From the NCBI GenBank assembly GCA_003254905.1, contig QANU01105209.1:1048600-1112599 (forward strand): a DNA stretch of 64,000 nucleotides, read 5' to 3'. Within the stretch, counting starts at the first letter, position 1, and every line of letters begins with the position of its first letter. Of this stretch, positions 11,862-24,500 are shown one piece after another. Both the position numbers and the translations under genes were made by a program. The stretch comes from Nissolia schottii. Its lineage: Eukaryota; Streptophyta; Magnoliopsida; Fabales; Fabaceae. The notes under the pieces were generated by a model. That model was not told the DNA's origin and searched no databases. It worked only from the letters and a program-made list of their open reading frames with translations.

Positions 11862-12105
11862 ATGATGGAGGCAAATACAAATAAGATGGTCTGTTTGAAT
11901 GACATTAACTATCACTTGTGGAAGGGAAAAATGAAGGATTTATTATTTGTGAAGAAATTGCATCTTCCTGTGTTTGCTACTGAGCAGCCGAAAGACAAGA
12001 CTGATGAGGAATGGAAGTTTGAGCATCAGCAGGTTTGTGGTTTTATTCGTCAGTATGTTGAAGACAATGTTTATAATCACATTGCTAATGAGGAAAATGC
12101 AAAAT
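11862..12105 (+). pseudogene. Copia gag, N-terminal fragment
   Basis: From the ATG at 11862 the frame encodes about 81 residues of Copia gag: a conserved [12 protein letters not shown] stretch near residue 20, then the charged DEEW...[14 protein letters not shown] region. This matches the UBN2/retrotransposon gag family N-terminus. The frame stops at the N at 12106, and what follows does not continue gag. With the capsid core and zinc knuckle missing it is a fragment. Confidence 0.85.
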
Positions 12106-12106
12106 N

Positions 12107-12442
12107 GTTTGTTCCTTGGGTTGAAACTGATTTCAGAACAGGTGATGCTCCATGGTGGGCTTAGACTTCTCTTAAAGCCATTCCTTCCTCCCACTGTTAT
12201 TGTATACATATTTGATCTAAGATTCAAACTATCTGTTTTGTATTGATGAATGAACATATTTTGTAATCAAATTCATATATTTTGTGAATTGAAGCTAGTA
12301 TATAACATGAAAAGGAGCCTAAACCGGTCACTTTTATTGCCTGTAATTTTTTTACCTTTTGCATATCCTGACCTCTTTCTGTCTCTTTGTTGGCTTGGGC
12401 TTCTGCCTTTTGGTTTGGTTTCCCCTAATGCAAAACAAACTA
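12107..12442. other. Foreign DNA after the N in the Copia element
   Basis: Does not continue gag or resemble pol. It may belong to another locus joined here by the assembler. No gene recognised. Confidence 0.4.
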
Positions 12443-15250
12443 TGAAACACCCTAGCTAACTGTTTACCCGTACGTAGTAAACAATGCTCACTAGGTTGTT
12501 TTCTACTTGGTCAGAATACCTTAATCCATAGGTATCTTTCGAAAATAGTTGATTAAGAAAATAGGGACCGATTTTTAAACTTTGCATTGGCATTGAATAA
12601 TTGCTAAAATAGAGCCATGCGTTGGAAAGAACAAATATAACAAGGCGTATAATAGTATAGTAATAAAGCATCCAATATACATTCACGTAGTCCATCATAC
12701 AAAGTCACATAGTTGTATATACAATAAGTAAGATACACCTAACATGTACATAAACTAAAATACCATTTACAGAATCCAAAATACATAATATCAAAATATA
12801 AGAGCTACTGAAATACTACTCAGTATGCCCTTGGCAAAATCCTGACATCGTGCTCTCTAAGTCCATCTCCTATCATGGCCGTTTATGGCTCTGCTGGCGG
12901 CTCGTCAGCATCCATCAAAGTAGGAATCATCATCAGTACCTGAAGTCATAAAGCAGTGAGAATGAGAACGGTAGGTTCTCAGTGGATATAACTTTAGTTC
13001 CTGAGTCTCATCTCATATTAGGTCAGACTTCAGGCCGCTCAGAAATTTCTAAGTGAACATGCATACTAAATATCCTACTGATTATTATTTGGCCTAAGTT
13101 CTGAACGACTTTATCTACATTACTAAGTGATAGGGGAATTATTCTTGCTTACTACGTTCTCGTGCTGATTAACATTTGGTGTACATACATAGCCGACTCG
13201 AGCGTTCTCTTGACGGTAATGACATACCAGCAGAATCATACATTACATATACTCATGCATAACAGAATAAACATATGCATAACAGAATAAACCTGCTTTT
13301 GGAATATATGTTATTCCCACCGTAATAATGCCCTCTTTTGACACTAGTATGACGAAATAACCTTGCACCCTCAGTGTAGGCCCTTTTTCGACCTTCCTGC
13401 GGTGGGCTTCCACCTGCTGTGTGCCCCCTCAGGACCCCTCGGCAGTGGGCGGATATTGTACCCTCACCTTAGCTTGCCCCCTTTCGACAATGCTAGGTGT
13501 GGTAACCGCACACCTCCAGGTATACCATATCGACACTACCTGTGGCGGGCTTCCATCTTCAGTATGCCTCTCGGACCTACTGAAATGGGCTCGTTATTTG
13601 GCTCTCGTGATCACGGCCTCAGAATTTTCAGCATTTGGCATTTAGCCTTTTCAGCATTGTTCAGCAGTATTTCAACATTTCTGGCTTTTCTGTACCTGTA
13701 GCATGTCATGATTTGTTTCCTATGGTTCATTTCAGAATCTTTACTTATCTCATAGTTATTTCTAATCCTTTAAACTTGGGTCATCATGAATGCATGGAAT
13801 GCTACATGTTATATCATATCCTACTTGTAATTCACATACTTCACATATCTACATACTGCATAGATTGCACATGTTTCAGCCATCAAGCATAGCTATAGCA
13901 TTAAGTATCAGATTATGTGCCTCAAGAGGGATTCCGTAAGACATTCTGGTCTCAGGCCGCTCAGCGGAAACTACTGTCCGCCCAGCGGTTTGAGCCCTCG
14001 CGCTCAGCGCTTAAAACATGTCCGCTCAGCAGTAGGAATCTTATCGCTCAGCGGTAAGAGTTCCATCGCTCAGCGGTCTGACAACTTTTTAAAATATCTC
14101 CACCGACTTTATCCTTTAAGAAAAATATCTTCGCATCCTTATCCTTTTCCACGGTGGACTGCAGACCGCTCAGCGGTAACCGCCTTCCGCTCACCGCTCT
14201 GGAGTTCACATTTGAAAATTCTTGATGCATTCCGCTTAGCGGTCACTGGGCGAAACTGAAAACCGAATGCATCATTTTCTCCCATTTCTTCCCCCTTGCT
14301 TCCATGGAACCTGCTTGAGTTTTTACACATATTTCACACACAATAATCCTATCTAATCCAGGTCACAAGACCCTTCAGAATCATCTTCCTAAGCCTTAGC
14401 ATCATTTCTAACATATATAATCACATTATCAAAGAATCATCACACATACACATAATCACATAAACACACATCCACCATCAAGAGGTGAGGAACTAGAGTT
14501 ACCCACTTCCTAAAGAGCATCTTGATGCTGGAGGAAGGATGAAATTAAGCCTTGCTTGCTTGCTTGAGTCTTCTTGCCAAGAAGTGGAAACCCTTAAATA
14601 ATTATGGAACTTAGGTTAGGGAAGCTTGGTGTTCTTTCCTCCAAGTGAAAAGAAACTCACAACCTTGCTACTTGCTTGTCTTTTTTATGAGTTTAAGAGT
14701 GAATTAAGATGATGAAAGGCAAAGGGTGATGATGGTGGAAGAGCTTTGGATGGCTTTGGAGCTTTGGTTAGCAAACTTAGGAAGAAGAAAGTGTGTGTGT
14801 GTGTTTTTCGTGGGTAAGGGGGCTGCCGTGGGGGAATTTGTTCCCTGACCATACATATTTCCTATTTTCTATGTGTGTTGCTGGTCGTGTTAGCTCATTA
14901 GCTATTTATGTCCGTAAGTCCTAAAAATATTTCGGACATACCGTTGTGACCTATTAATTTCTCTTATTAATATTTAAATCTTTGTTGAGATATTCTCGCA
15001 TTTATTTTCATATTAGTGTATTTTACAAACTCCTTTGAGTCATAATTAAATTCTAATTAATACCTAATATCGACCCGAACGTCACCGGACGCCACGAGAT
15101 CGCAAAATTATCATTTTTAGCATTTTATTACAGGAATTAAAATTAATACCTGAATTCTTATTTTTATTTTCTTTTAACTTTTCATATTAATATATTCTTA
15201 ATTATTGATTATGCGAAATTTTAGTAAAGGGAAAAACTCGGGCTGTTACA
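12443..15250 (+). mobile_element. Solo LTR, TGAAACACCC family, copy 1 (2808 bp)
   Basis: Begins TGAAACACCCTAGCTA and ends GGGCTGTTACA, with a perfect 5-bp duplication AACTA on both sides (12438-12442, 15251-15255). It has TG...CA ends like an LTR but no gag, pol, primer site or purine tract. Its ends match copies at 21542, 26047 (reverse) and 44593, but its middle differs from them. A cluster of CCGCTCAGCGG-like near-palindromes occupies 13955-14240. A solo LTR of a large retrotransposon is the best explanation; a non-autonomous LTR-less element is possible. Confidence 0.8.
13955..14240. repeat. Cluster of CCGCTCAGCGG near-palindromes
   Basis: Nine imperfect copies of an 11-base palindrome-like word lie at about 13957, 13977, 14000, 14021, 14043, 14065, 14163, 14186 and 14229. 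Most read CCGCTCAGCGG or TCGCTCAGCGG; spacing is irregular, about 20-25 bases in the first six. The function is unknown. Confidence 0.75.
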
Positions 15251-16172
15251 AACTACATCTGACGCCAAACTGAACATAGTGCTGCATACGCATGTAATCA
15301 AACTATATTTATATTCCAATTAAATATAACGAGCATGAGAACCTCGAGAATTACACCTGAAAAATTAACTATTAAGGTAGGAGAGCTCGAGTTGGTTACA
15401 TTTGCCCCTCCATTCAAAAGGGGGTGTTTTGACAACTGCACGCCATTTGTAACAAAACATGAGATTTTTGAGAAAATCACACTCTAAAAGTTAGTTATTA
15501 AGGTAGAAAAACTCAAGTCTTTACAAGGCTTTTCTATTAAGGTAGCTTCTTTAATGTGAGACTTATTACATTAAAATTTTGATACTTGTGATTTATATCA
15601 AAATTTAATAATTAAATCATTAATATATTGATTAAATTATTAAATAATAGTGAGTGATGTCATTTCATTAGCGACAAACAAAATATTTACTATCCTTAGT
15701 TTCTTATCCGGTGTCCTATCCTTTTTAATATATACATTTATAAGACGTGTTGAAGTTATGAGAATAGCCACGTGAATCCAGCCAAGGATTAGTGATTTTC
15801 ACAACAGAAAAAAAAAAATTATATAAAATAGTTGGTAATAATTTTCTATTTAGCGCGTCACTGTCATTGTAATTATTAAATTGAAGTCCATAATTTTTAA
15901 TGTGCACACGCTAACCTCAATTTATGCCCACGTGCTTTAAATAAAACATTAAACCAATCCCTAAAATTTGTAGCATTAATTAAATTGATCAAATTTATTT
16001 CTATAATTCACAAAATGTCAATCAAATTAGTCTCTAAAGTAGACATGCAAAATGACTAATTTAATTAACATTTTTTAACTATATGACGAATTTGATTAAT
16101 TTGAATCTATGAAAACAAATTTGATTGATGCTACAAATTTTAGGAATTGATTTGATGGTTTATTCTACTATA
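15251..16172. other. DNA between the solo LTR and the second N
   Basis: AT-rich with no gene. Contains two partial copies (about 15345-15420 and 15470-15555) of a dispersed sequence that reappears at 63020-63115, recognisable by CACTCTAAAA, TTAGTTATTAAGG and the ending TGTGAGACTTATTACA. Confidence 0.5.
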
Positions 16173-16173
16173 N

Positions 16174-16278
16174 ATTGTGCTGATATGATGACTAAGACAC
16201 TACCGAGAAGCAAGTTTGAAACTTGTTGTGAGATCATCGGTTTGTCGATCACCTCCACATAGTTGTGAGGGGGAGATT
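16174..16278 (+). pseudogene. Copia pol C-terminal fragment and polypurine tract
   Basis: After the N, one frame reads ADMMTKTLPRSKFE, the typical end of the Copia RNase H region, followed by a short tail. GAGGGGGAGA at about 16267-16276 is the polypurine tract just before the 3' LTR. All of integrase, reverse transcriptase and most of RNase H are missing upstream. Confidence 0.85.
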
Positions 16279-16937
16279 TGTTGGGTTGGGCTCCCTTCCT
16301 ATGTGGAGAAAGGCCCAATATTTGCAAACCCACTAATCTCACTTAATAGTGGAGAGGGGTCAGTAGTTAGGGTTAAGAGAGTAGGCAGAGAAAAGAGAGA
16401 AAATAAGGAGAAGAGAAGAAAAAGGTTTTTCCCGTTTTTTGTCTGCACAGCAATTTTCGATCGGCCACCACTGCTTCGTTCACCGTTGGATCGGGCTGAA
16501 ATTTTTACAGCAGGTTCGGAACTTGTGATACTTCAATCTGGACGGTCGGATCGTCGAGTAGTTGTCTAAGCAATGAGAAATTGGCCACGCACAGTAATAG
16601 CGAGGTTGGGGTTTTCTGGTTTCTTTTATTCTCTATTTCATCATTATTGCCTTGTTCTATTGGCTGATTATTGAGCACGATTTGTGCTGTGATTGAGACT
16701 CTCTTGTACCTTTATTTTGATCATAGTGGAGCTTGATTGACTGGCTTGTGCCCGTGGTTTTTACTTCTCACATTGAGAAGGTTTTCCACGTTAAAATTCT
16801 CGTGTCCCTTTTGTGTGTTATTGTTATTGCCATTATTTGTTATTGCTCCTCATAGATTCTTGCAAGGAGGGAAAATTATTATCCGCTGCATATAGCTCTG
16901 ATTGAGTTGTCGAATTATTGTGTTGAATTTCCCATCA
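16279..16937 (+). repeat. Copia element 3' LTR
   Basis: 659 bp, nearly identical to 11162-11819, followed by the AAACG target duplication. Confidence 0.93.
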
Positions 16938-16942
16938 AAACG

Positions 16943-17006
16943 GATATGTAATATTGCAAATTAATTAAAGCCAACCTCATGGGGGAGTGATCTGGTGCAA
17001 AAATAA

Positions 17007-17044
<38 letters not shown>

Positions 17045-18511
17045 ACCAGTAATTCGCTGCAGTAAGCAGAACTTAAAAACAAAATATTACAAGTTGAAAT
17101 GGTGGCTTTAGTTTCCACATTTACTATAGTTTATGTTCCAAAAGAAAAAAAGGAGGATGAGAGCTTCTTGAAACATAGCAAAGGCTGCTTCCTCGTAGTT
17201 ATTGGAGTTAATGCCACAAAAAGTAAAAGTAAGCACGCCAACTTGTACTTATAAAGTCGTTTTAATTAGAAGTGTAGAAGAAAGGTATAGCAGCATGTAT
17301 TTGACTGTAGTCATGAACATTTCTTTACTACTATATAGTTGAAACTTTTCTATAGATCGTGAATTTTCAAATAATTCAAGATAAAGGCTCTGCATAAATA
17401 AAGTATTAATTAAAATAAAGTATAGAAAAAGGTTCTGCACGAATAACACAGTGAATAAATTGAAGGCTAAGGAACTTGGAAGATAGGGTTTAATTTTTAC
17501 AAATATATTGATATTGATTACATACTCAAAATATTTTATATCCCAGTACAAATGATTAGGTGATAGAGATCACCTTAACGTAATGGGTTGAGAAAATATG
17601 TATATACGTGCCATCGACAATTCTTAATTTAATTCTTATTCTTAAAAATTGGAGCTTTATTCTAATCAAGATTCCAGCACTTTTACACTTCTCTTAAATA
17701 ATGAACATAAACAAAGAGCTTTGTTTTATAATTTATTCTGTTAGTTCTCTATCACCGTACATTTGTCTTTGTATGCTACATTGTCTTCCATAAAATACAA
17801 AACACTGTTAGGTCCACTCTCAAGATTGAGTATAAAATTGTACTGTGAATAAAATTAGATTAAATAAATAAATAATATATATTCGAGAAGATTCCTAAAT
17901 CAACATCTTAAGAATAAGATAATATCCTGGCTGTGTTTATAATTTCTTACTGAGCCATTAATTTAAAATTTCTCGAATTTTGATCTCCCTCACCACTTAA
18001 CTTTTGGTCACAAAGCTAAGATATCATGGTTTCATGGGTACTTACGCAACTTACTTTCTTTAAATAAATCTTAAAAAGGCTCTAAGATGTCTCTAGTGCC
18101 ATTAAAGATTATTTGTCAACTCCACTTTAGGATAGGCATTATTGGACAAGTGCTGCACCATGCCATCTGAAATGACAAATCTGCCACTGAAGAGTTTGCT
18201 CAGATGTGCATAGATGCAAACCAAGAAATTAACAAGTGTCTTGCTTCTTCTCATCTCAACCTTGAGATTCCCCCAAAATCACGTCTCACAAATAATTGAA
18301 GCAGGAACCAACGCAATAAACAAAAATCAAAATTAATGTACTGTATATATACATTTTTCCATAAGTACTGTGAAACAGTTTAATTAATGGTGTTAAATGG
18401 TGGAGTTAAAAGGCCTGCTAAAGAGGTAGCTAATCAAGAAGCCACATTGCGGCCATCTAGAATGAATACATTTTGGACAAAACCAATTTGTTAAAGTGAT
18501 ATCTGACCTAC
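16943..18511. other. AT-rich intergenic DNA
   Basis: No supported gene. An (AT)n microsatellite lies at about 17010-17042. Small open frames show no recognisable family. Confidence 0.4.
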
Positions 18512-18916
18512 TGTTAGATAACAGAAAAGTCTTTAATATGAAATGTTTATTTTAGACGGGACTGAAATGATAAGAGAGCAATCTAGTTATTTTATTTTTA
18601 TTAGTTTATTTTTAATTGTTAGTATTTATTGTTATTTGTTAGGATAAGAGATATCTAGTTATTTTAGGAGTCTGTTATTATTTTAAGAGTCTATTTAGGA
18701 GTTAAATTAGGGGTCTATCTTTTAATTTAAATGGGACAATTATTATAAATAGGAGTATTCTCCTTAGGTTAGAGTGTGGATTAATTAGAAATGTAAAAGA
18801 GAACTAGCCCTTTGAAGAGGACCCAGCCTCTTGGTTTTTATTCAATAATATCCAGTTTTATTTATCATTTTCCTGTTATTTGTTCTTGACTGTTGGGTCC
18901 CAAAAATGACCTAACA
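18512..18916 (+). repeat. Gypsy 5' LTR
   Basis: About 405 bp, TGTTAGATAA ... GACCTAACA. It aligns along its length with 30266-30673. Contains TTATAAATAGGAGTATTC, probably the LTR promoter region, near 18744. The right end is approximate. Confidence 0.75.
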
Positions 18917-19248
18917 AATTGACCTGACCTGCCTTCTTCCAGCCGCCACCGCTCACGGCGTTGCCGCCGACTCTCGCCCTGCCCACCGCGTCGCCGCTGA
19001 CTCTCGCGCTGCCCACCGCCGTGCAGTCCAGTTCGCAATTATTCCTTCTCTGGTTGTGTTCGCAACTTTTCTTTCTCCGGTTGCATCCAGTTCGCGTTTC
19101 TCCCACTGCGTTGCCGACGACTCGCATGCCGCTCACTGCGCTGCCGCCCACCGTCGTGTTGTCCAGTCTGTAATTTTTCCTTCTCTGGTGGATATCTAGT
19201 TTGCGTTTTTCATCTTTCGCACCTGTTTTCTTCTCTGTTTTCCTTCTA

Positions 19249-20100
19249 ATGGACGCTTGGAAAGACTCAATTGAAGCCGAGATGACAGACCTCAAGGGAG
19301 AGATGACAGATGTCAAACGTTTGATCACCGAAATCTTGCAATAGATGAAGGGGCTCAAACGTCCCACTTCCGACAGCTCTATTCACCTTTCTGAAACTGA
19401 GGGACTTTTGGAGCAGCGTCCGTGAACCAAGAAAGTGGAGCTCCCGATGTTTGACAGGGTGGATACTATTTCTTGGGTCACTCGTGCTCAAATTTTTTTT
19501 GAGGTACACCGTGTTCAGGAGAGCGAGAAGATACAATTGACTTTCATTAGCATGGACGGAGAATCCGTCAATTGATTTCGTTTTATTCGCAGTCGCACTC
19601 CATCTCTTTCGTGGAATTCATTGATTCCATTGTTGATTCAGCGCTTTGGTGAAGGTTGCAAAGACAACGTTTTCGAGCGTCTGAAAACACTTGCGCAGGT
19701 GGGTACTGTGGAAGCATATCTTCAGGATTTTGAGGACTTGGCTGCTCAGGTCTAGAATCCTTCTGAGGAATAGATGTTGGGTTATTTTATGGGAGGCCTG
19801 AAACCAGAAATTCGCTGCAAGGTCCATGCGTTTCGCCCTACAGAGGTTCTGTTGAGTCGAAAGGGTCTTTTCCTCCGCATTTTTCACCCATGGGCGGGAT
19901 TGTGGCTCACCTTCTAGCAGAGTCAGCGCCCACCTCAAATGCTACCACCTTCTTAGATCAGCTTACACCACGACATTTTTCATCTACAGGATCAAACACC
20001 CATCCTTCTATGCAGAGTATCTGAAACACCGAGCTGAGGGAAAATGTTTCTACTGTGGTTTAGCTTTCGGAGCTGAGCATAAATGTCCTGAAGTTAGTTT
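19249..20100 (+). pseudogene. Gypsy gag remnant
   Basis: From the ATG at 19249 (MDAWKDSIEAEM) a gag-like protein can be followed in one main frame through a retrotransposon-gag core (a W then a Q-R-F-G stretch near 19650, a DFEDLA stretch near 19730, and YFMGGLKPEIR near 19785). At least five in-frame stops interrupt it. A knuckle-like YC...H.C follows near 20050-20085. A GC-rich leader with two about 30-bp tandem units (18955-19020) precedes it. Not functional. Confidence 0.75.
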
Positions 20101-21541
20101 ACGACTCACCATCTTGGTCGAGGATGAAGAAGACGACATCGTCGACGAGGCGGTTCACTCTACAAGGGTTGAGGATGCTCCCGAGGAGCAATTGTATTAT
20201 CAGCATATGGAGTTATCCCAGTTGGTCTCAACTACGATCGCTCCTTCAAAATCCATGAAGGTTTGGGGCCAAATTGCAGGAGTCTGGGTATCCATTCTGA
20301 TTTAGAGTGGAGCTACTCATAATTTCGTGGATAGGGAATTGGTGTCACATGCTGGTTGGCAGATTCATCCTACCCGGTGTTTTGGGGTCCAACTAGGAAA
20401 CGGCTGCAGGAATCACAGGGTTGCTATTGAAATTTGACTTTGGAGATGCAAGGTTATGCGTATACCGACGAATTTTTCCTAATCGATCTTGGAGGGATGG
20501 ACGTCGTTCTCCGCATGAATTCGTTGGCTTCTTTGGGAGAGGTGCGACATAATTGGAAGACCCTCACTATGTTTTTTAACAGTCAGGGGAAGGTCTCTCG
20601 CATTCAGGGGGAGTCTCGTAAGCAGCAGGAACATTCACCAGCACAGATTTTTGGCCGGACTTCTTCAGTCGAGGCTGTAGTATGATGTTATTTTATTCTT
20701 GTTTACTCCATGATCACGAGGGGATACATACAAGTGCGACACAACAGTTGAACCGTAGCCAGTCCTTCCAATTGCAACAAGTTCTAGCAAATTACAAGGG
20801 AGTTTTTGCTAAACCCACAGGCCTTCCTCCATGCAGACAGGTCAATCACAAGATCTCCTTACAGGAGGGCACATGTCCTATTAATGTCCGTCCTTATCGT
20901 TGTCCGCACTTGCAGAAAAATGATATTGAAAAGCAAATTAATGAGATGCTGCAAGAAGGCATCATACAAAATAGCAATAGCCCTTTTGCCAATCCAGTTA
21001 TCCTTGTGAAGAAGAAGGATGGTAGCTAGAGACTTTGCATTGATTATAGAGCCTTAAACAAAGCAACGATTCCTGACAAGTTTCCCATTCCCGTCATTGA
21101 GGAGTTGCTCAATGAATTGTTTGGTGCCATTTATTTATCTAAAATCAATTTGAAATCGAGTTATCATCAGATTCGCATGAACATAAATGACATTCCAAAA
21201 ATGGCTTTTCGTACTCACCAAGGCCATTATGAGTCTCTAGTAATGTCGTTCAGCCTTACTAATGCGCCCGCTACTTTTCAGCGTGCTATGATTCTGTCCT
21301 CCAGCCTTTCTTGTGGAAGTTCGTGTTGGTTTTCTTTGATGATATCCTCGTTTATAGTCCAGATTAGGAAAGCCACCTGCAACATGTAAAAGTGGTATTG
21401 CATACTCTCCACCAGCATTGTTTCTTTGCTAATGCGAAGAAATGCAATTTCAACAGGACTACTATTGATTACCTCGAACATCTGATTTCTCGGGAATGGG
21501 TTTCCATGGATCCAGAAAAGGTAACCTCCATCCTTCATTGG
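20101..21541 (+). pseudogene. Gypsy protease and reverse transcriptase remnant, first part
   Basis: The protease-like part has SGATHNFVD near 20315, an aspartic protease motif with D changed to S or lost upstream. The reverse transcriptase follows, with QEGIIQNSNSPFANPVILVKKKDGS (20950-21027) and then a TAG where the family has tryptophan. Next come [17 protein letters not shown] and [11 protein letters not shown] one-base loss near 21290 shifts the frame before the FFDDIL catalytic motif (about 21335-21343). It ends at 21541, where a solo LTR is inserted and duplicates ATTGG. Confidence 0.85.
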
Positions 21542-24500
21542 TGAAACACCCTAGCTAGCTAGTCCACGCTTAAGTCGCAAACCTGCCGACTAGGTTGTTA
21601 TCTCTTTTGGTTAGGATAATACTTAGACCGGCTTATGAGTTTAAAAATACAGTTACCCAGAAATATGGACCAAATTTGAATTTTTCTTTATACGTATCAT
21701 AGTATAAAATATGAGTCTGGTTCTCTACAGAACATATATTGTGAGTGGCAACGTAGCATACTTAACTAATATGAATTAGGCATACCCAACATTCATAGCA
21801 ACCAAAGGTCCATGCCATATATTCACAAGTAGTTACACATGTAATATCATAGATGTTACGTACAATCACATATTAGTACAAACATATAGCCTACTAACTA
21901 AGGACTAGTGCGATATCTCTATCGTAGCTCTGATTTCCCTATTCCTCTGTCCATCTTCTTCAGTGCTGCTCGTCCTTGTGTTGCTTGCACTACTCTGACG
22001 TCCTCTGCATCCTCGTTGTGCGCTCCTAGAACCATCAAGGAGCGGGTATGAGAACACAAGGTTCTCAGTGGGAAACCTTAATTGTCGTACTCTTTTCATA
22101 CTCAATTATGATACTACCGCTCAGGGGTCTCTAGGTGTTACAGGTATATTATAGTCCTACTAGTTATTAATATCCATACTAAACCTGAGCAACTTTATCT
22201 ACGTTACTAGGTGACTGGGGAACCTATGCTTTCATTATCTATGTCATCTGTTCTCCAGTCTAACTTCTAGATCACATATTGTCACATAATTCACATAGCT
22301 ACACTACTGTCTTAAAAACCTCATTTTCTGAAAAACCATAAGCTTCAGCTCGCCTCTACTTATAATTGTGCCCATTTTAATTATAAGCTTCAGCTCACCT
22401 CCACTTACTCATGCTCTATAAGTCTTGACTTACAAGCATCATCTAAAAATCCTCATTTTCTGAAAACTGGTATAAGCTTCAGCTGGCATCCACTTATACG
22501 TATGCTCTATAAGGCTGGCCTTATAAGCATATTCGTCCTCGTCCCTTATAGCGGTGGCCACACGGCTATAACCACGCTTACAGCCCGTATCGTGGTGACC
22601 AGGTAGCGCCTCATCTAAAGGGTCTTGACTTTGAATAATCGCCAACCACGACCTAGGTTACCACCCTTGGATGGCTTTGGGGTCAGACCTTGAACTCGAC
22701 TGGGTTTAAGACCTTCCCCAAAAATCGAGTCTAGGCTCTTTTAGAATGGGTTTTCTCATCATCATCATCATCATGTGCACACTTCGAGCTTTGATGCAAC
22801 AGTTTATATATATAAAAAACAATTACAACTCAATGTCTCATGTCATCATCTTCATCATATATCACATCATATAACATATAACCTTACATAACTCATAACA
22901 TCAATCATATAACATTGCTAACTCTCCATAACCCATAACACCAATCATATAAGAAATATAATCTCATACTCAAACATTTCTTAAACATACAAACATAAAT
23001 CTAGCGACTAGCTCGTCTGGTTTTTGTCAGAAATTAGCGATCATAAATCGGAGAGGTCCAAGACCTTACTCCAAGGTTTTTAATAGTCTTAAGATCATTT
23101 CTCATGTCTAAAAACCCAAATTCAGACCTCAGCATTACGAAATTTCAATTTTACCCCTTTTCACAAAATTACCGTTTCACCCCCATAAACATCCTGTTTT
23201 CTTTAGAATTTTTGTTCTCAAAAATCCGATGGACTTAAGACTTACCGTTAAGGTTTTTGATAGTTCTAAACCCATTTTTCATGAATACCAACCCAGTTTT
23301 TCGGCCCAAAACACGAAATTCCAGTTTTGCCCTCATGTCCCAAAAACTCTGTTTTCTGCCTGTTTGCTGAGAAATTCATCGGGGACTCCAAAAATCATAA
23401 AACTTGACATCCCCACTCAATTTTTCGTGTAGAATCCAAAAATAACATTAGTTTTTCATGATAAAAATCTTAGCATACAGGTCCCTTTAAAATCGTGTCG
23501 TATGCCTATTTCTGTCTTAGGCGTTCCAAAATTCTGACAGAACCACAGACAACACCAACGGATCCAGACAATCATCAACCACATATATAAAATCCAAAGT
23601 CACATAAAAGTTATCCTAACATCATATCTCATCTAGCAAAACTGCATACTTTCATACTCATATTCTCATAAACACAAACCAATCTTATTTCTAACAATTA
23701 TTCCAACAATATCCAGATCTGCAGAAACTTCCAGATACAAGTATAATCAATTGTCATATTCAAGAACATCACTTAGCAATTAAAACCTAAAATATTCTAG
23801 CACTATCATAGCACAATCATCATCATACATCCTAAATCACATAGACAGTGATTATGTCGGTTTACCCACATTTTCGCGTGCGACGACGGTTTCTGCTACT
23901 TCCTTGGCCTTGTCTCCAATGATGATGCTTCCTAGTTCTTCTTGGGCTGAATTTCTACAAGCTTTCTCTAGGGATTATGAGGGCTTTTGTGGGTTAAGGT
24001 TAGGGAATTATGGAAGAGCTTTGTCTAGGTTTAGTGTAGGAGGTCTCTAGGTCTCCGATTTAACTGAATAACAGTTGCTTGTGTGATTGGACAGAGTTTT
24101 GGCAAGATTTTTCATTTGTCCTCCATATTTTCAGATTTAGGGGGGGTATTTATAGGCCATGGGACGAAATCAACTTTCCCATTTTGCCCTTGGGGCAAAA
24201 TTATCAAAATACCCTTATTTTGTCTTTTTCCTAAATGTCATTTTCATGACTCATCCACCTTTGAATGTTGACTTGGCCAAGTGGGCTGCTCCATGGCCAT
24301 GTATTTTGGTGTCTCTTGGCCGGTTTTGTGGCTGAAAATTAGCGGGCTCTTTTGGCGTTTTTGGTCCCGGTACTCCGCGTACGGCTGTTCTAAAAATATT
24401 CCGATCATGTCCTAGTGACCTCCTAATTTTTCCTAAGTAATATTCTAGGGTCATTTAGGTATTTATGAATGCTCGTCTGTAGCCGTACCCTTTTACGGAA

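Larger units (their letters stand above)
11162..16937 (+). mobile_element. Copia-type LTR retrotransposon, interior disrupted
   Basis: Both LTRs begin TGTTGGGTT and end CCATCA, and a 5-bp duplication AAACG flanks the element (11157-11161 and 16938-16942). A Met-tRNA primer-binding site follows the 5' LTR and a purine tract precedes the 3' LTR. Only the start of gag (11862-12105) and the end of pol (16174-16260) remain. Between them, from the N at 12106 to the N at 16173, is unrelated DNA including a large solo LTR. The two LTRs differ at only a few positions, so insertion was recent, yet the element lacks almost all enzymes. Either it is a deletion derivative with nested insertion, or the assembly placed a foreign contig into its gap. 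Confidence 0.93.

Noticed and set aside
13363..14259. Open frames of 112 and 114 residues within solo LTR copy 1
   Set aside because: They run across tandem and palindrome repeats in the LTR, and no family is recognised.
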